64,000 nucleotides of DNA from CAIKMD01 sp963729935 (GCA_963729935.1 CAVSPW010000005.1:806001-870000), one strand, 5' to 3'; positions 34,691 through 43,745 are shown, counted from the stretch's first letter. Made by a program: numbers and translations. The notes: generated by a model not told the origin, from the letters alone.

Positions 34691-36241
34691 ATGCTTTCAC
34701 GCCCCCTTCCCGACGCCGGCAAAGGATTGCGCCTTACCACCTTCGCCGCCGCCCTTGCCCTCGCCTTGGCCGTGGTCCCGCTCGCCCAAGCGGATACGGC
34801 TGCGCCGGCCTCGCCGCTCGCGGCGGCATTGCCCAGTTTCTCGCCGCTCGTCAAAAAGGTCATGCCGGCGGTCGTCAATATTTCGGCGACCTTGAAGGCA
34901 GGCGCCGATTCGAGCGACGAGCCGGGCGACGATCAGGATCAATCGGGGCCGGATAACGGACCGTTCCGGGGGTTCCCGCAATCGCCCTTCGACGATTTGC
35001 TCCGCCGCTTCTTCGAGCAGCAGGGCCGGCCGATGCCGCGCGAGCACGCCGAACACACCATCGCTTTGGGCTCGGGCTTCATCATCGACCCGGCGGGCTA
35101 CATCGTCACCAACAACCACGTGGTGCAGAACGCCGACAAAGTGACCGTCATCTTCCAGGATGACAGCCAACATCCGGCGAAGATCATTGGCCGCGACGCC
35201 AAGACCGATCTGGCGCTCTTGAAAATCGATGCGCCAAAGCCGCTCCCCTATGTGAGCTGGGGCGACAGCAACGCCGAGGAGGTCGGCGATTGGGTGCTCG
35301 CCGTCGGCAACCCCTTCGGGCTTGGCGGCTCGGTCAGCCCCGGCTTCATCTCGGCGCGCGGGCGCGACATTCACGCCGGCCCCTATGACGATTTCTTGCA
35401 GATCGACGCCTCGATCAACCGCGGCAATTCCGGCGGTCCGACCTTCAATCTCAACGGCCAGGTCGTCGGCATCAACACCGCGATCTATTCGCCCAATGGC
35501 GGCTCGGTCGGCATCGGCTTCGCCATTCCCTCGTCATTGGCCAAGCCCGTCATCGAGCAGATTCGCGAGCACGGCAAGGTCGAGCGCGGCTGGCTCGGCG
35601 TGCAGATTCAGCAGGTCACGCCCGAGATCGCCAAGAGTCTCGGCCTGCCCAAGGACGAGGGCGCGCTGGTCGCCGACGTGACCGAGGGCGGTCCGGCCGC
35701 GAAAGCCGGGTTCAAGCAGGGCGACGTCATCCTGTCCTTCAACGGACACGCGATCGAAAAGGTCCGCGATCTGCCGATCGTCGTCGCCGAGACCGCTGTC
35801 GGCGACAAGGCGCCCGTGAAGATCTGGCGCAAGGACGGCGAGACCACGCTCACCGCTCAGATCGCATCCATGCCCGACAATCCGCAAGTGGCGCAGAATC
35901 GCCGCAGCCGGGGCGAACAGGCAAAGCCGAGCAGCGCCATGGGCTTGAAGCTCGCGCCCCTCACCAATGAGTGGCGTCAACGCCTCCACCTCGGCAAGTC
36001 CGTCAAGGGCGTCGTGGTGACGGACGTTGCCGACAACAGCCCCTTCAACAGTTTGGGATTGCAGCAAGGCGACGTGATCGAATCGATCAACCAGCAGCCG
36101 ACCACGACGCCCAAGGAAGTCGTCGAGAAGCTCACCCAGGCGAAGAACGCCAAGGGCGGCACGAACGTGCTTATCCTGCTCAATCGCAATGGGGTCAACC
36201 AGTACGTCGCTCTCTCGCTCAGCAATCAAAACAACGGCTGA
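34691..36241 (+). CDS. degP: Do-family periplasmic serine protease (DegP/MucD-like)
   Basis: A 516-residue envelope quality-control protease and chaperone. The signal peptide is LRLTTFAAALALALAVVPLA followed by QA|DT. An acidic DEPGDDQDQSGPDNG linker precedes the trypsin-like domain with His143 (TNNHVV), Asp173 (KTDLALLK) and Ser247 (GNSGGPTF). Two PDZ domains follow (~residues 300-385 and ~410-505). The ATG at 34691 is chosen because the signal peptide begins there; the frame is open from 34535. It is followed by a response-regulator gene, a common alphaproteobacterial arrangement. Confidence 0.95.
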   Translation: MLSRPLPDAGKGLRLTTFAAALALALAVVPLAQADTAAPASPLAAALPSFSPLVKKVMPAVVNISATLKAGADSSDEPGDDQDQSGPDNGPFRGFPQSPFDDLLRRFFEQQGRPMPREHAEHTIALGSGFIIDPAGYIVTNNHVVQNADKVTVIFQDDSQHPAKIIGRDAKTDLALLKIDAPKPLPYVSWGDSNAEEVGDWVLAVGNPFGLGGSVSPGFISARGRDIHAGPYDDFLQIDASINRGNSGGPTFNLNGQVVGINTAIYSPNGGSVGIGFAIPSSLAKPVIEQIREHGKVERGWLGVQIQQVTPEIAKSLGLPKDEGALVADVTEGGPAAKAGFKQGDVILSFNGHAIEKVRDLPIVVAETAVGDKAPVKIWRKDGETTLTAQIASMPDNPQVAQNRRSRGEQAKPSSAMGLKLAPLTNEWRQRLHLGKSVKGVVVTDVADNSPFNSLGLQQGDVIESINQQPTTTPKEVVEKLTQAKNAKGGTNVLILLNRNGVNQYVALSLSNQNNG

Positions 36242-36258
36242 GCATCCGCAAACGCCCG

Positions 36259-36290
36259 AAGGGCCGGCCATGGACGTTGCGCCGGCCCTT
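36259..36290 (+). terminator. Possible terminator after degP
   Basis: AAGGGCCGGC and GCCGGCCCTT form a perfect 10-bp stem around a 12-base loop, 18 bases after the stop. The following CCTCTCCTCC is pyrimidine-rich but not a T-tract, so termination may be incomplete and the response regulator may be read through. Confidence 0.5.
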
Positions 36291-36313
36291 CCTCTCCTCC
36301 AACGGTTGATGCG

Positions 36314-36976
36314 ATGCGCATATTGGTGATCGAGGATGACAGGGAAGCGGCCGCCTATCTCGTCAAGGGATTGAGCGAGAGCGGCCATCGCGTCGATCTG
36401 GCCGAGCATGGCCGAACCGGGCTCGACGTGGCGCGGCGCGAGAGCTTCGATGCGATGATTATCGACCGCATGCTTCCGGGCATCGACGGGCTTTCGATCG
36501 TCGCCGCGCTGCGGGCCGCCAAGAACCAGACGCCGGTGCTGGTCCTGAGCGCGCTGGCCGACGTCGATGAGCGCGTCAAAGGGTTACGTTCGGGCTGCGA
36601 CGACTACCTGGGAAAGCCTTTCGCCTTCTCCGAGCTGTTGGCGCGGCTCGAAGCGCTGACTCGGCGCGCCAGCGCCGAGACCCGGCTGCAAGTCGGCGAT
36701 CTCGAGATCGATCTGCTCGCGCGCAGCGTGGCGCGTGCGGGTCGACCGATCGAGCTGCTGCCGCGCGAGTTTCGGCTGCTCGAATATCTCATGCGCCATG
36801 CCGGCCATATCGTCACGCGCACGATGCTCCTGGAGAAGGTCTGGGATCATCACTTCGACCCTCAAACCAACGTCATCGACGTGCATGTGAGCCGCCTGAG
36901 GCAGAAAATCGACAAGGGCTTCGACAGCCCGCTGCTTCATACCGTGCGGGGCGCGGGCTATACGCTGAAGACTTAA
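36314..36976 (+). CDS. OmpR/PhoB-family two-component response regulator
   Basis: A 220-residue DNA-binding response regulator. The receiver domain has the acidic pair Glu7/Asp8-Asp9 (VIEDD), the phosphoacceptor Asp51 (IIDRMLPG) and Lys101 (GKPFAF). The C-terminal winged helix-turn-helix runs from ~125 to 219, with LLPREFRLLEYLMRHAG, TNVIDVHVSRLRQKIDKGFD and the end VRGAGYTLKT. It begins 72 bases after degP. The expected sensor kinase is absent: the next gene is accA on the opposite strand. An envelope-stress role is suggested by the degP neighbour only. Confidence 0.92.
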   Translation: MRILVIEDDREAAAYLVKGLSESGHRVDLAEHGRTGLDVARRESFDAMIIDRMLPGIDGLSIVAALRAAKNQTPVLVLSALADVDERVKGLRSGCDDYLGKPFAFSELLARLEALTRRASAETRLQVGDLEIDLLARSVARAGRPIELLPREFRLLEYLMRHAGHIVTRTMLLEKVWDHHFDPQTNVIDVHVSRLRQKIDKGFDSPLLHTVRGAGYTLKT

Positions 36977-36993
36977 ACCCCGGCGGAACGGCG

Positions 36994-37947
36994 CTAAAGC
37001 GCCCGCGTTCCCATGGCGAGAAACTTCTCGCGCCGCTGAGTCTTGAGCGCGGCGCCGTCGAGCTCCAAAAGCGGCTTCAGCACCGACTCGATCGCGTCGC
37101 CCAACGCGGCGATGGTCGCATCCTTGTCGCGATGCGCGCCGCCCAGGGGCTCGGACACAATCTGATCGATGACGCCAAGCTTCAGCAGATCATGCGCCGT
37201 GAGCTTCAGGGCCTCGGCCGCGTCCTGTGCGTTGGCGGCGCTGCGCCACAGGATGGAAGCGCAACCTTCGGGCGAGATCACCGAATAGATCGCATGCTCA
37301 AGCATCAAGACCCGGTTGCCCGCGGCCAGGGCGATCGCGCCGCCCGAGCCGCCTTCACCGATGACCGTGGCGATGAGCGGCACTTCGAGCTGCAAGCAGG
37401 CTTCGATCGAGCGCGCGATCGCCTCGGCCTGGCCGCGGGCTTCCGCCTCGATGCCGGGATAGGCGCCGGCGGTGTCGACGAAGGTCAAGACCGGCAGGCC
37501 GAAACGCTGCGCCAACTGCATCAGGCGCACGGATTTGCGGTACCCCTCGGGCCGGGCCATGCCGAAATTATGGATGACGCGCGCATCGGTATCGGCGCCC
37601 TTCTCATGCGCCAGAACGACGACCGCCCGGCCGCGGAACCGGCCAATCCCGCCGATGATCGCGCGATCCTCGGCGAAGGCACGGTCGCCGGCCAGAGGCG
37701 TGAATTCGGTCAGGAGCCCGCCGATATAGTCCCCGCCATGCGGGCGGTCGGGATGCCGCGCGAGCTGAACCTTCTGCCAGGGCGAGAGCTTGGCGTAGGT
37801 TTGGCGCAGCAGCCGGTCGACTTTGGTTTCGAGCCGCGCAACCTCGTCGGCGATATTGAGATCGCCGCCATCGGCCAGATGCCGAAGCTCCTCGATCTTG
37901 CCTTCGAGCTCAGCGAGCGGCTTCTCGAATTCGAGAAAGTGACGCAT
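36994..37947 (-). CDS. accA: Acetyl-CoA carboxylase carboxyltransferase, alpha subunit
   Basis: A 317-residue carboxyltransferase subunit making malonyl-CoA for fatty-acid synthesis with AccD. Family features: MRHFLEFEKPLAELEGKIEE at the start, PWQKVQLARHPDRPHGGDYI, FVDTAGAYPGIEAEARGQAE, the oxyanion/biotin site VIGEGGSGGAIALA, and SVISPEGCASILWR. The ATG is at 37947. It lies 61 bases downstream of xerD on the same strand; the accA-xerD neighbourhood is common in Rhodospirillales. It is convergent with the response regulator. Confidence 0.97.
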   Translation of the reverse strand: MRHFLEFEKPLAELEGKIEELRHLADGGDLNIADEVARLETKVDRLLRQTYAKLSPWQKVQLARHPDRPHGGDYIGGLLTEFTPLAGDRAFAEDRAIIGGIGRFRGRAVVVLAHEKGADTDARVIHNFGMARPEGYRKSVRLMQLAQRFGLPVLTFVDTAGAYPGIEAEARGQAEAIARSIEACLQLEVPLIATVIGEGGSGGAIALAAGNRVLMLEHAIYSVISPEGCASILWRSAANAQDAAEALKLTAHDLLKLGVIDQIVSEPLGGAHRDKDATIAALGDAIESVLKPLLELDGAALKTQRREKFLAMGTRAL

Positions 37948-38008
37948 CGGGCGGTTGACCTAGCACAAGCGATCGGCGCACGCCAGTCGCGGGCGCCTAG
38001 CCGGGGCG

Positions 38009-38926
38009 CTAGCGCCGCCGCTTGGCACGCGCAAGCGGGTGGCTTTCGGCAACGAGGCGTTGCAGCCGCGCGCCCTGAACATGCGTGTAGATCTGCGTCG
38101 TCGCGATGTCGGCGTGGCCGAGCATCTCTTGGACGCTGCGCAGATCGGCGCCGTGATCGATGAGATGGCTGGCAAAGGCGTGGCGCAGGACATGAGGGGA
38201 GAGCCGCGCCGGATCGAGCCCGGCTTCGAGCGCGAGTTCCTTCATCAACTGACCGCAACGCCGCCGCGTCAGGTGGCCCTCCCGTCCGCGCGAAGGAAAG
38301 AGCCATGGCGATGTCTTGCCATCGTGGAGGAAGCGCCAGCGCTCATCGAGATAGGTCGCGAGTGCCGCGCGGGCCTTCTCGCCCAAGGGGACGAGCCGCT
38401 CTTTGTCGCCCTTGCCGCGCACCAAGAGAAACCGCGGATCGCGTTGCGCGGCGGCCAGCGGCAATCCGACCAGCTCGGAGACCCGCAAGCCCGCGCCGTA
38501 AAGCAATTCGACGAGGCATGCGAGGCGGGCGCCTTCGGGACCGGCGCGCTTGCCGACGGCTTCGAGCAGCGCTTCGGTTTCGCTCTCATCGAGATATTTG
38601 GGCAGCGTCCGCGGCAGGCGCGGCGCGTCGAGCGCGCGCGTCGGATCGTCAGGCCTGGCGCCTTCGACGATCAGAAAGCGGAAGAATTGCCGGAAGGCCG
38701 ACAAGCGTCGCGCCGCCGTGCGGGCGCCGATGCCGGACTTTGCGCGCGTCGCGAAATAGCGGCGCAGATCGTCGCCCGTCGCCTGCGCGACCTCGGCGTC
38801 GAGATAACGTGCGAGATCCTCGAGATCCGTCGCATAAGCCGCGACCGTGAGCGCGGCCGCGCCGCGCTCCGCCACCAACATTTCGAGAAACGCCTCGATC
38901 CGCCGTGATCGCGCCGCCGCGCTCAA
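38009..38926 (-). CDS. xerD: Tyrosine recombinase XerD
   Basis: A 305-residue site-specific recombinase resolving chromosome dimers at dif with XerC. The N-terminal SAM-like core-binding domain (1-95) is followed by the catalytic domain with Arg148 (GAGLRVSEL), Lys172 (RGKGDKERLVP), His245/Arg248 (HVLRHAFASH), His271 (LGHADIATTQIY) and Tyr280. The start appears to be TTG at 38926, because TTGA overlaps the upstream stop and the resulting N-terminus is full length; the next ATG would remove 15 residues. There is no sign of a mobile element around it, so it is a housekeeping recombinase. Confidence 0.94.
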   Translation of the reverse strand: MSAAARSRRIEAFLEMLVAERGAAALTVAAYATDLEDLARYLDAEVAQATGDDLRRYFATRAKSGIGARTAARRLSAFRQFFRFLIVEGARPDDPTRALDAPRLPRTLPKYLDESETEALLEAVGKRAGPEGARLACLVELLYGAGLRVSELVGLPLAAAQRDPRFLLVRGKGDKERLVPLGEKARAALATYLDERWRFLHDGKTSPWLFPSRGREGHLTRRRCGQLMKELALEAGLDPARLSPHVLRHAFASHLIDHGADLRSVQEMLGHADIATTQIYTHVQGARLQRLVAESHPLARAKRRR

Positions 38927-40635
38927 ATCCCGGCATCCAGCGCCGCTTCGACGGCCAGCGCACGCGCATCCGCCTCGAGCCCGACCGCCTTCAAGCCCGA
39001 CACCACGCGTACGAGCAAGATCGGTTCGGGCGTCAGCCGATCACCCGCCTCGGCGATGAGAAGACTCGTGAGAACGGTCTCGCCGATACGGCCGCCCGCG
39101 GCCGCTTGCTGCTGATCGAGCCACAGCGCGGCGCCGGGCAACACGCCGGCATGCGATGCCTGCAAGAGCGGCGCAAGATCGATATCGGTCATGGGCTCGC
39201 CGAGCGCTGTCAACAACGCGGCCAGCAGGTCGATCTGGCCTGGCGCGGCGGCTCCGTCCTGCGCCGTCAAAGCCGCCACCGCGGCTTTCACCGGCAGCGC
39301 GCCGTCGTCGGATCCAGATGCACGGGCCAAACCGGCGACGACACGCAGCGCGGGCAGCTTCGCGAGATCGATCCAGGGCGCCGCAAGATCAACGCGGCCG
39401 GCGGCCATCAGCACGCGCGCGGCATCGCCGGCGAAGCTCCGGAGCGCGGGCGCCGGCTGAAGCTCCATCACCAGAGGCGCGACCAGCCGCGCCACGTTCA
39501 CATAGGCGCCGCGCCGGCGCGCGTCTGCGAGAAGCGGGGCGAGCGCCGCAACCCGCGCCGACGGCACGCCATTGGCGCGCGCGATCCCGTAGAGCACGGC
39601 ACGGCCGCGCGCATCGTCCGGCAGCTTGCCGGCTTTGAGCGCAACGTTCTTTTCCTCGGCGCGCGCATCGATGCTGCCATAGAGGAGGCCGAGGGCGCCC
39701 GGCGGCAAGGCGCCGAGCGCTTGTGCCCTTTCGCCGGCGGCGAGCCGCTGCGGGGCCGACACCTTGTCATTCGTCGCCCAGGCCGCCAGAGCGGCGGGCC
39801 CGGCGCTTGCCAACGCATCGGCCGGCAATGGCAGTTTCGCCGCAGCCAGCAATGCCATGCGCATCGGCGTCGGATCGGGCAGCTTGTCGAGCTTCCGGCG
39901 GTGGCCGTCGATGGTCTCGATCAGCGCCTCGAAAACCGGATCGTCCAAGCGCTTGCGCTCGCGCATCGCGCTCAAGCCGAGCGCCGCCTGGTCGAAATTG
40001 CCTTTGAGCGCTTGGCAGGCGATGAGCGCGCGATCCCACCACGCGTCGCGATAGCCGGCGGCCCGAGCCTGCGCGAGACGACACGCGCCGGCGACGTCGT
40101 TCGCAGCAAAATGCAGCTCGACGCTGTCGCGATCGAACGCCTCGCTCACCGGAGCTTGCGGCAACGCATCGATAAGTGGAATGCCATCGATCCGTCCGAG
40201 CGCCAGAACGCGATCGAGGCGCAATTCCGCCAGGCCCGGGCGACCCGGCACATCCTCGCCGGACGGCGCGATCGCATCGCTGAAGAGAAGTCGGCGCGCG
40301 AGGTCTTGAAGAACCGGCGAGGTGGTTGGCTGCAGGAGGCGCAGGGCCGCGACGACAATCGGTCGCGGCGTCGCCGCCCAAAGGCTGCGCGGCAGGGCAC
40401 CATCGGCCGGACCGAGTATTCCGACCCAGGATGAATCCATTGGCGCGAGCGGCGTGGCGCTGATGTCGTCAGCGGCGGCGCCGGGCGGTTCCGACGTTGC
40501 CGGCGCCGGGGCCGGCGCCGTTCCGGGCGGAGAGGGCAGAAGTTGAATGGGCGGCCCGATTTGCGCGGAGGCCGGCGACGCCAACAGCAAGAACAGCGCC
40601 GCGCCGGCCCCCAGCTCAGCGCGGGAAACGCGCAT
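38923..40635 (-). CDS. Secreted/periplasmic Ala-rich helical protein of unknown function
   Basis: A 570-residue protein with a signal peptide (LGAGAALFLLLASPASAQ) and a Pro/Ala linker (residues ~30-60). The rest is Ala/Leu-rich and almost wholly helical, resembling TPR- or HEAT-like solenoids (for example GACRLAQARAAGYRDAWWDR, ACQALKGNFDQAALGLSAM). Related proteins in Rhodospirillales are usually annotated as hypothetical or misleadingly as antifreeze glycopeptide. The ATG at 40635 follows the 46-residue membrane protein with a 20-base overlap, and the stop overlaps xerD (TTGA). The conserved linkage suggests an envelope or division role; this is inference. Confidence 0.75.
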   Translation of the reverse strand: MRVSRAELGAGAALFLLLASPASAQIGPPIQLLPSPPGTAPAPAPATSEPPGAAADDISATPLAPMDSSWVGILGPADGALPRSLWAATPRPIVVAALRLLQPTTSPVLQDLARRLLFSDAIAPSGEDVPGRPGLAELRLDRVLALGRIDGIPLIDALPQAPVSEAFDRDSVELHFAANDVAGACRLAQARAAGYRDAWWDRALIACQALKGNFDQAALGLSAMRERKRLDDPVFEALIETIDGHRRKLDKLPDPTPMRMALLAAAKLPLPADALASAGPAALAAWATNDKVSAPQRLAAGERAQALGALPPGALGLLYGSIDARAEEKNVALKAGKLPDDARGRAVLYGIARANGVPSARVAALAPLLADARRRGAYVNVARLVAPLVMELQPAPALRSFAGDAARVLMAAGRVDLAAPWIDLAKLPALRVVAGLARASGSDDGALPVKAAVAALTAQDGAAAPGQIDLLAALLTALGEPMTDIDLAPLLQASHAGVLPGAALWLDQQQAAAGGRIGETVLTSLLIAEAGDRLTPEPILLVRVVSGLKAVGLEADARALAVEAALDAGI

Positions 40636-40756
40636 CCGGGATGACCTTCTCGACGCGCGCGGTCGGAGCCGGGATGTTCCACAACATGAGAAAGGCGCCA
40701 CCGCCGACGATGATCAACACAAGCAGCGCGACGACGGTTAAGAACAATTTACTCAT
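40616..40756 (-). CDS. Small single-span membrane protein
   Basis: A 46-residue protein: MSKLF, one strong transmembrane helix (LTVVALLVLIIVGGGAFLML), then WNIPAPTARVEKVIPDARFP. The periplasmic tail with its Pro-rich WNIPAP motif is typical of a conserved short alphaproteobacterial family found in front of the large secreted protein. The ATG at 40756 is used; the longer open frame upstream lacks support. It overlaps the next gene by 20 bases, so the two are co-translated and may form a complex. Function unknown. Confidence 0.75.
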   Translation of the reverse strand: MSKLFLTVVALLVLIIVGGGAFLMLWNIPAPTARVEKVIPDARFPR

Positions 40757-40906
40757 GCGAAAATCCGGATTTCCTCCGCGGCGGGGCCATCGATTGACCA
40801 CCCACGCTTGCCCTATGCTAGGGTGCATTCATGGCCAAGTTGCGGCAGTCTATCGGCGGTCCATGCGCGTTGCAATGACACTCCGGTCACCCGGGACGAG
40901 ACGGCG

Positions 40907-41473
40907 ATGACGTCCGCCACGCTCCTGCATGTGCCGAAAACCATCGTTCTCGTCGGGTTGATGGGCGCGGGTAAATCCAGTATCGGCCGGCGCCTGGCGC
41001 AGGCCTTGGCGTTGCCCTTCACCGATGCGGACACCGAGATCGAGGCGGCGGCGGGGGTGAGCATCGAGGAAATCTTCGCCCGCGACGGCGAGGCGGTCTT
41101 CCGCAGCGGCGAGCGCCGCGTCATCGCGAGGCTCCTCGACAATCCGGTCCAGGTGCTCGCCACGGGCGGCGGCGCCTTCATGGATCCCGAGACGCGCGCG
41201 CTCATTCGCGCCCGCGCGATCTCGGTCTGGCTGAAGGCGGATCTCGATGTGTTGCTGGCGCGCGTCTCGCGGCGCGGCAACCGTCCACTGCTGAAGGATG
41301 GCGATCCGCGCGCGATCCTCTCGCGGTTGATCGAAGAGCGTTACCCGATCTATGCCGAGGCCGATATCACGGTCGAGTCGGTCGACGGGCCGCCGGAAGC
41401 GACGCTCGCGAAAGTCGTCGCGGCATTGGGCCGGTTCCTCGGCGCCACGGCGAGCGTGGGAGCGGAATCGTGA
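40907..41473 (+). CDS. aroK: Shikimate kinase
   Basis: A 188-residue kinase that phosphorylates shikimate at C3 in aromatic amino acid synthesis. It has the P-loop GLMGAGKSS (17-25), the shikimate-binding DADTEIE and RSGERRVI segments, the ATGGGAFMD substrate loop and the lid RGNRPLL. The ATG at 40907 (MTSATLLHVPKTIVL) is preferred to in-frame starts farther upstream, which add sequence with no family match. Its stop overlaps the aroB GTG (GTGA), so both are translated together. Confidence 0.95.
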   Translation: MTSATLLHVPKTIVLVGLMGAGKSSIGRRLAQALALPFTDADTEIEAAAGVSIEEIFARDGEAVFRSGERRVIARLLDNPVQVLATGGGAFMDPETRALIRARAISVWLKADLDVLLARVSRRGNRPLLKDGDPRAILSRLIEERYPIYAEADITVESVDGPPEATLAKVVAALGRFLGATASVGAES

Positions 41474-42618
41474 CGACGACCGAGAGCTTGCGCGTCGAAT
41501 TGGGCGCGCGCAGCTATGACATCATCGTGGGATCGGGGGCCTTGGCGCGGTCCGGCGAATTGATCGCGCCCGTCATCCGCCAAAGGCGCGCCATCATCGT
41601 CACCGACGAGACCGTCGCCAAGCTTCATCTCGCCGCGCTGTGCGCCGGGCTCGACAGGGCCGGGATCGCGCATCAGGAAATCGTGCTGCCGCCAGGCGAA
41701 GGCACCAAGGACTTCGCGCATTTCGCCAAGCTGACCGAAGACATTCTGGCGCTCGGCATCGAGCGTATCACGCCCCTGATCGCGCTGGGCGGCGGCGTCA
41801 TCGGCGATCTCACCGGCTTTGCCGCGGCCACGCTGTTGCGCGGGATCGATTACGTGCAGGTGCCGACCACGCTGCTCGCCCAAGTCGACAGCTCGGTCGG
41901 CGGCAAGACCGCGATCGACAGCGCCCATGGCAAGAACCTCATCGGCGCGTTTCATCAGCCCGTGCGCGTCATTGCCGATATCGACACCTTGTCGACCCTG
42001 CCGCGGCGCGAGCTTTTGGCCGGCTACGCCGAGGTGGTGAAATACGGCCTCATCCGCGACCGCGATTTTTACGACTGGCTCGAAGGCGCCGGACCGCAGC
42101 TCATTGCCGGCGACGCCGATCTCCGGCGCAAGGCCGTGCTGCGCAGCTGCGCGGCGAAGGCGGCCGTGGTGGCGATCGACGAGCGCGAGACCGGCGAGCG
42201 GCAGCTCTTGAATTTCGGCCATACCTTCGGCCATGCGCTCGAAGCGGAAACCGGCTTCGGCGACGCGCTTTTGCACGGCGAGGCGGTGGCGCTCGGCATG
42301 CGGCTCGCCTTCGACCTCTCGGCCGAACTCGGGCTTTGCCCGAAGGAATCGGCCGCGCGCGTGCGCCGCCACTACGAGGCCGTGGGGTTGCCGGTCCGGC
42401 TCGATCAAATCGCGAATGCGCGCCGCTTTTTACCAAGCGACTTGATCCGTCACATGGGCAAGGACAAAAAAGTCCGCGACGGAAGGATCACGCTCATCCT
42501 CGCGCGCGACATCGGCGAGGCCTTCATCTCGCGCGATGTCGATCGCGCGACGCTCGAGGCCTTCCTTGCCGCCGAGACCGCGCCCAAGCCCGCCATGCCG
42601 GCACGGATGCCTTCCTAA
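41470..42618 (+). CDS. aroB: 3-Dehydroquinate synthase
   Basis: A 382-residue NAD- and metal-dependent enzyme converting DAHP to 3-dehydroquinate. Landmarks: PPGEGTKDFAHF, ALGGGVIGDLTGFAAAT, VPTTLLAQVDSSVGGKTAID, the metal ligand region NFGHTFGHALE and LLHGEAVALGM, and GKDKKVRDGRI near the end. The start is GTG at 41470 overlapping aroK. It is followed after 35 bases by the DUF2889 gene on the same strand. Confidence 0.97.
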   Translation: MTTTESLRVELGARSYDIIVGSGALARSGELIAPVIRQRRAIIVTDETVAKLHLAALCAGLDRAGIAHQEIVLPPGEGTKDFAHFAKLTEDILALGIERITPLIALGGGVIGDLTGFAAATLLRGIDYVQVPTTLLAQVDSSVGGKTAIDSAHGKNLIGAFHQPVRVIADIDTLSTLPRRELLAGYAEVVKYGLIRDRDFYDWLEGAGPQLIAGDADLRRKAVLRSCAAKAAVVAIDERETGERQLLNFGHTFGHALEAETGFGDALLHGEAVALGMRLAFDLSAELGLCPKESAARVRRHYEAVGLPVRLDQIANARRFLPSDLIRHMGKDKKVRDGRITLILARDIGEAFISRDVDRATLEAFLAAETAPKPAMPARMPS

Positions 42619-42653
42619 ATCGACGAGCCATCGCAAGCCGAAAGAACCGAACC

Positions 42654-43220
42654 ATGCCGCTTCCCGCCGCCACGCCGCGCGAGCCCATCCATACGAGACA
42701 GATCGAGTGCCGCGGCTATCGCCGCGAGGACGGGCTTTGGGACATCGAGGGACATCTGATCGATACCAAGACCTACCCGTTCAAGAACGAGCATCGCGGC
42801 GAGGTCCCGGCAGGAGAGCCGGTGCACGAGATGTGGCTGCGGCTGACGCTCGACGACGCGATGACGATACGGGCCGTCGAAGCCGCGACCGACCACAGTC
42901 CTTTTGCGGTATGCCCGGCGGTCATTCCGAACTTTCAACGTCTCGTGGGACTAGGCATCGGCAAGGGCTACATCAACAAGGTCCGCGAGCTCCTGGGCGG
43001 TGTCGAGGGCTGCACGCATCTGGTCGAGATGATGGGCCCGGTGGCGACGACCGCGTTTCAGACCATCTTTCCCTATCGGAACCGCATGGCCGCCGTGGCG
43101 GGACAGAATCCGGATGCGAGCCGCAAGCCGCGACTGCTCAACACCTGCCACGCCTTTGCCGAGAATGGCGCGGTCGCGCAGCGCCTCTGGCCCGAATTGA
43201 AGGCTCCGAATAAGAGCTGA
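42654..43220 (+). CDS. DUF2889 family protein
   Basis: A 188-residue protein with no known function. The DUF2889 pattern is clear: HTRQIECRGYRREDGLWDIE, GHLIDTKTYPF, VHEMWLRLTLDDAMTIRAVE, SPFAVCPAVIPNFQRLVGL and GCTHLVEMMGPVATTAFQTI. No signal peptide or membrane segment is present. The ATG at 42654 is the only sensible start; the long in-frame extension back into aroB is a shadow. It probably shares the aroKB transcript. Related proteins are found near aromatic-compound degradation or steroid genes in several proteobacteria, a weak hint only. Confidence 0.88.
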   Translation: MPLPAATPREPIHTRQIECRGYRREDGLWDIEGHLIDTKTYPFKNEHRGEVPAGEPVHEMWLRLTLDDAMTIRAVEAATDHSPFAVCPAVIPNFQRLVGLGIGKGYINKVRELLGGVEGCTHLVEMMGPVATTAFQTIFPYRNRMAAVAGQNPDASRKPRLLNTCHAFAENGAVAQRLWPELKAPNKS

Positions 43221-43238
43221 GCGAAGTGCGGCGCCGGA

Positions 43239-43745
43239 TTAATGGCGGGCTCGCGGCGTGGTTCGGCGATTGCCGGTCCGCGGCACAAGCGACGGCGATT
43301 GCATCATGTTCGCGTGCATCCGGTGAAGAATGCGGTTCACAATTGCCAGATCGGCTTGCGTAATTCCTTCCGTCAACGCCGCTTCGAATTGCAGCGCGAC
43401 GGGGATGAGACGGTCGAGCACGCGCCGTCCCTTGGACGTCAGGATCACCAGGACTTCACGCTCGCTGGTCTTTGAGCGGGTTCGCATCACCAGGCCGAGA
43501 CGCATAAGCCGCGTCACCATGCGCGACAGGGTGGAGACGTCGATGCTCGTGAGCCCCGCGAGGTCGACGAGGCGCAGACCGCCATTGCGCGACAGCGCGG
43601 CAAGCGCCCGCCACATCCCAATGTTGAGGTGGCGGCGCCCGAGCGCGTTCTTCCCGAAGGTGGATACCAGCGCCGCGCCGACGCGATTGATAAGATAGGG
43701 AAAATAAGCGTCGAGGTCGAGATCGGCCTTGGGCGCCACGTGCAT
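43239..43745 (-). CDS. MarR-family transcriptional regulator
   Basis: A 168-residue winged helix regulator: PYLINRVGAALVSTFGKNAL helix, NIGMWRALAALSRNGGLRLV, recognition region LTSIDVSTLSRMVTRLMRLG, the wing RSKTSEREVLVILTSKGRRV and the dimerising C-terminal helix. The ATG at 43745 is preferred over a GTG at 43781, which adds an unstructured RCPASRPPDVR segment. It is divergent from a luciferase-like monooxygenase gene with a strong palindrome between them, so it likely represses that gene and responds to its substrate. The ligand is unknown. Confidence 0.88.
   Translation of the reverse strand: MHVAPKADLDLDAYFPYLINRVGAALVSTFGKNALGRRHLNIGMWRALAALSRNGGLRLVDLAGLTSIDVSTLSRMVTRLMRLGLVMRTRSKTSEREVLVILTSKGRRVLDRLIPVALQFEAALTEGITQADLAIVNRILHRMHANMMQSPSLVPRTGNRRTTPRARH

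Noticed and set aside
38009..38926. Tyrosine recombinase as evidence of a mobile element
   Set aside because: It has XerD length and motifs and sits in a housekeeping context without direct repeats, a tRNA or cargo genes.
41640..42653. Upstream extension of the DUF2889 frame through aroB
   Set aside because: It is Arg-rich shadow sequence; the family begins at the ATG at 42654.
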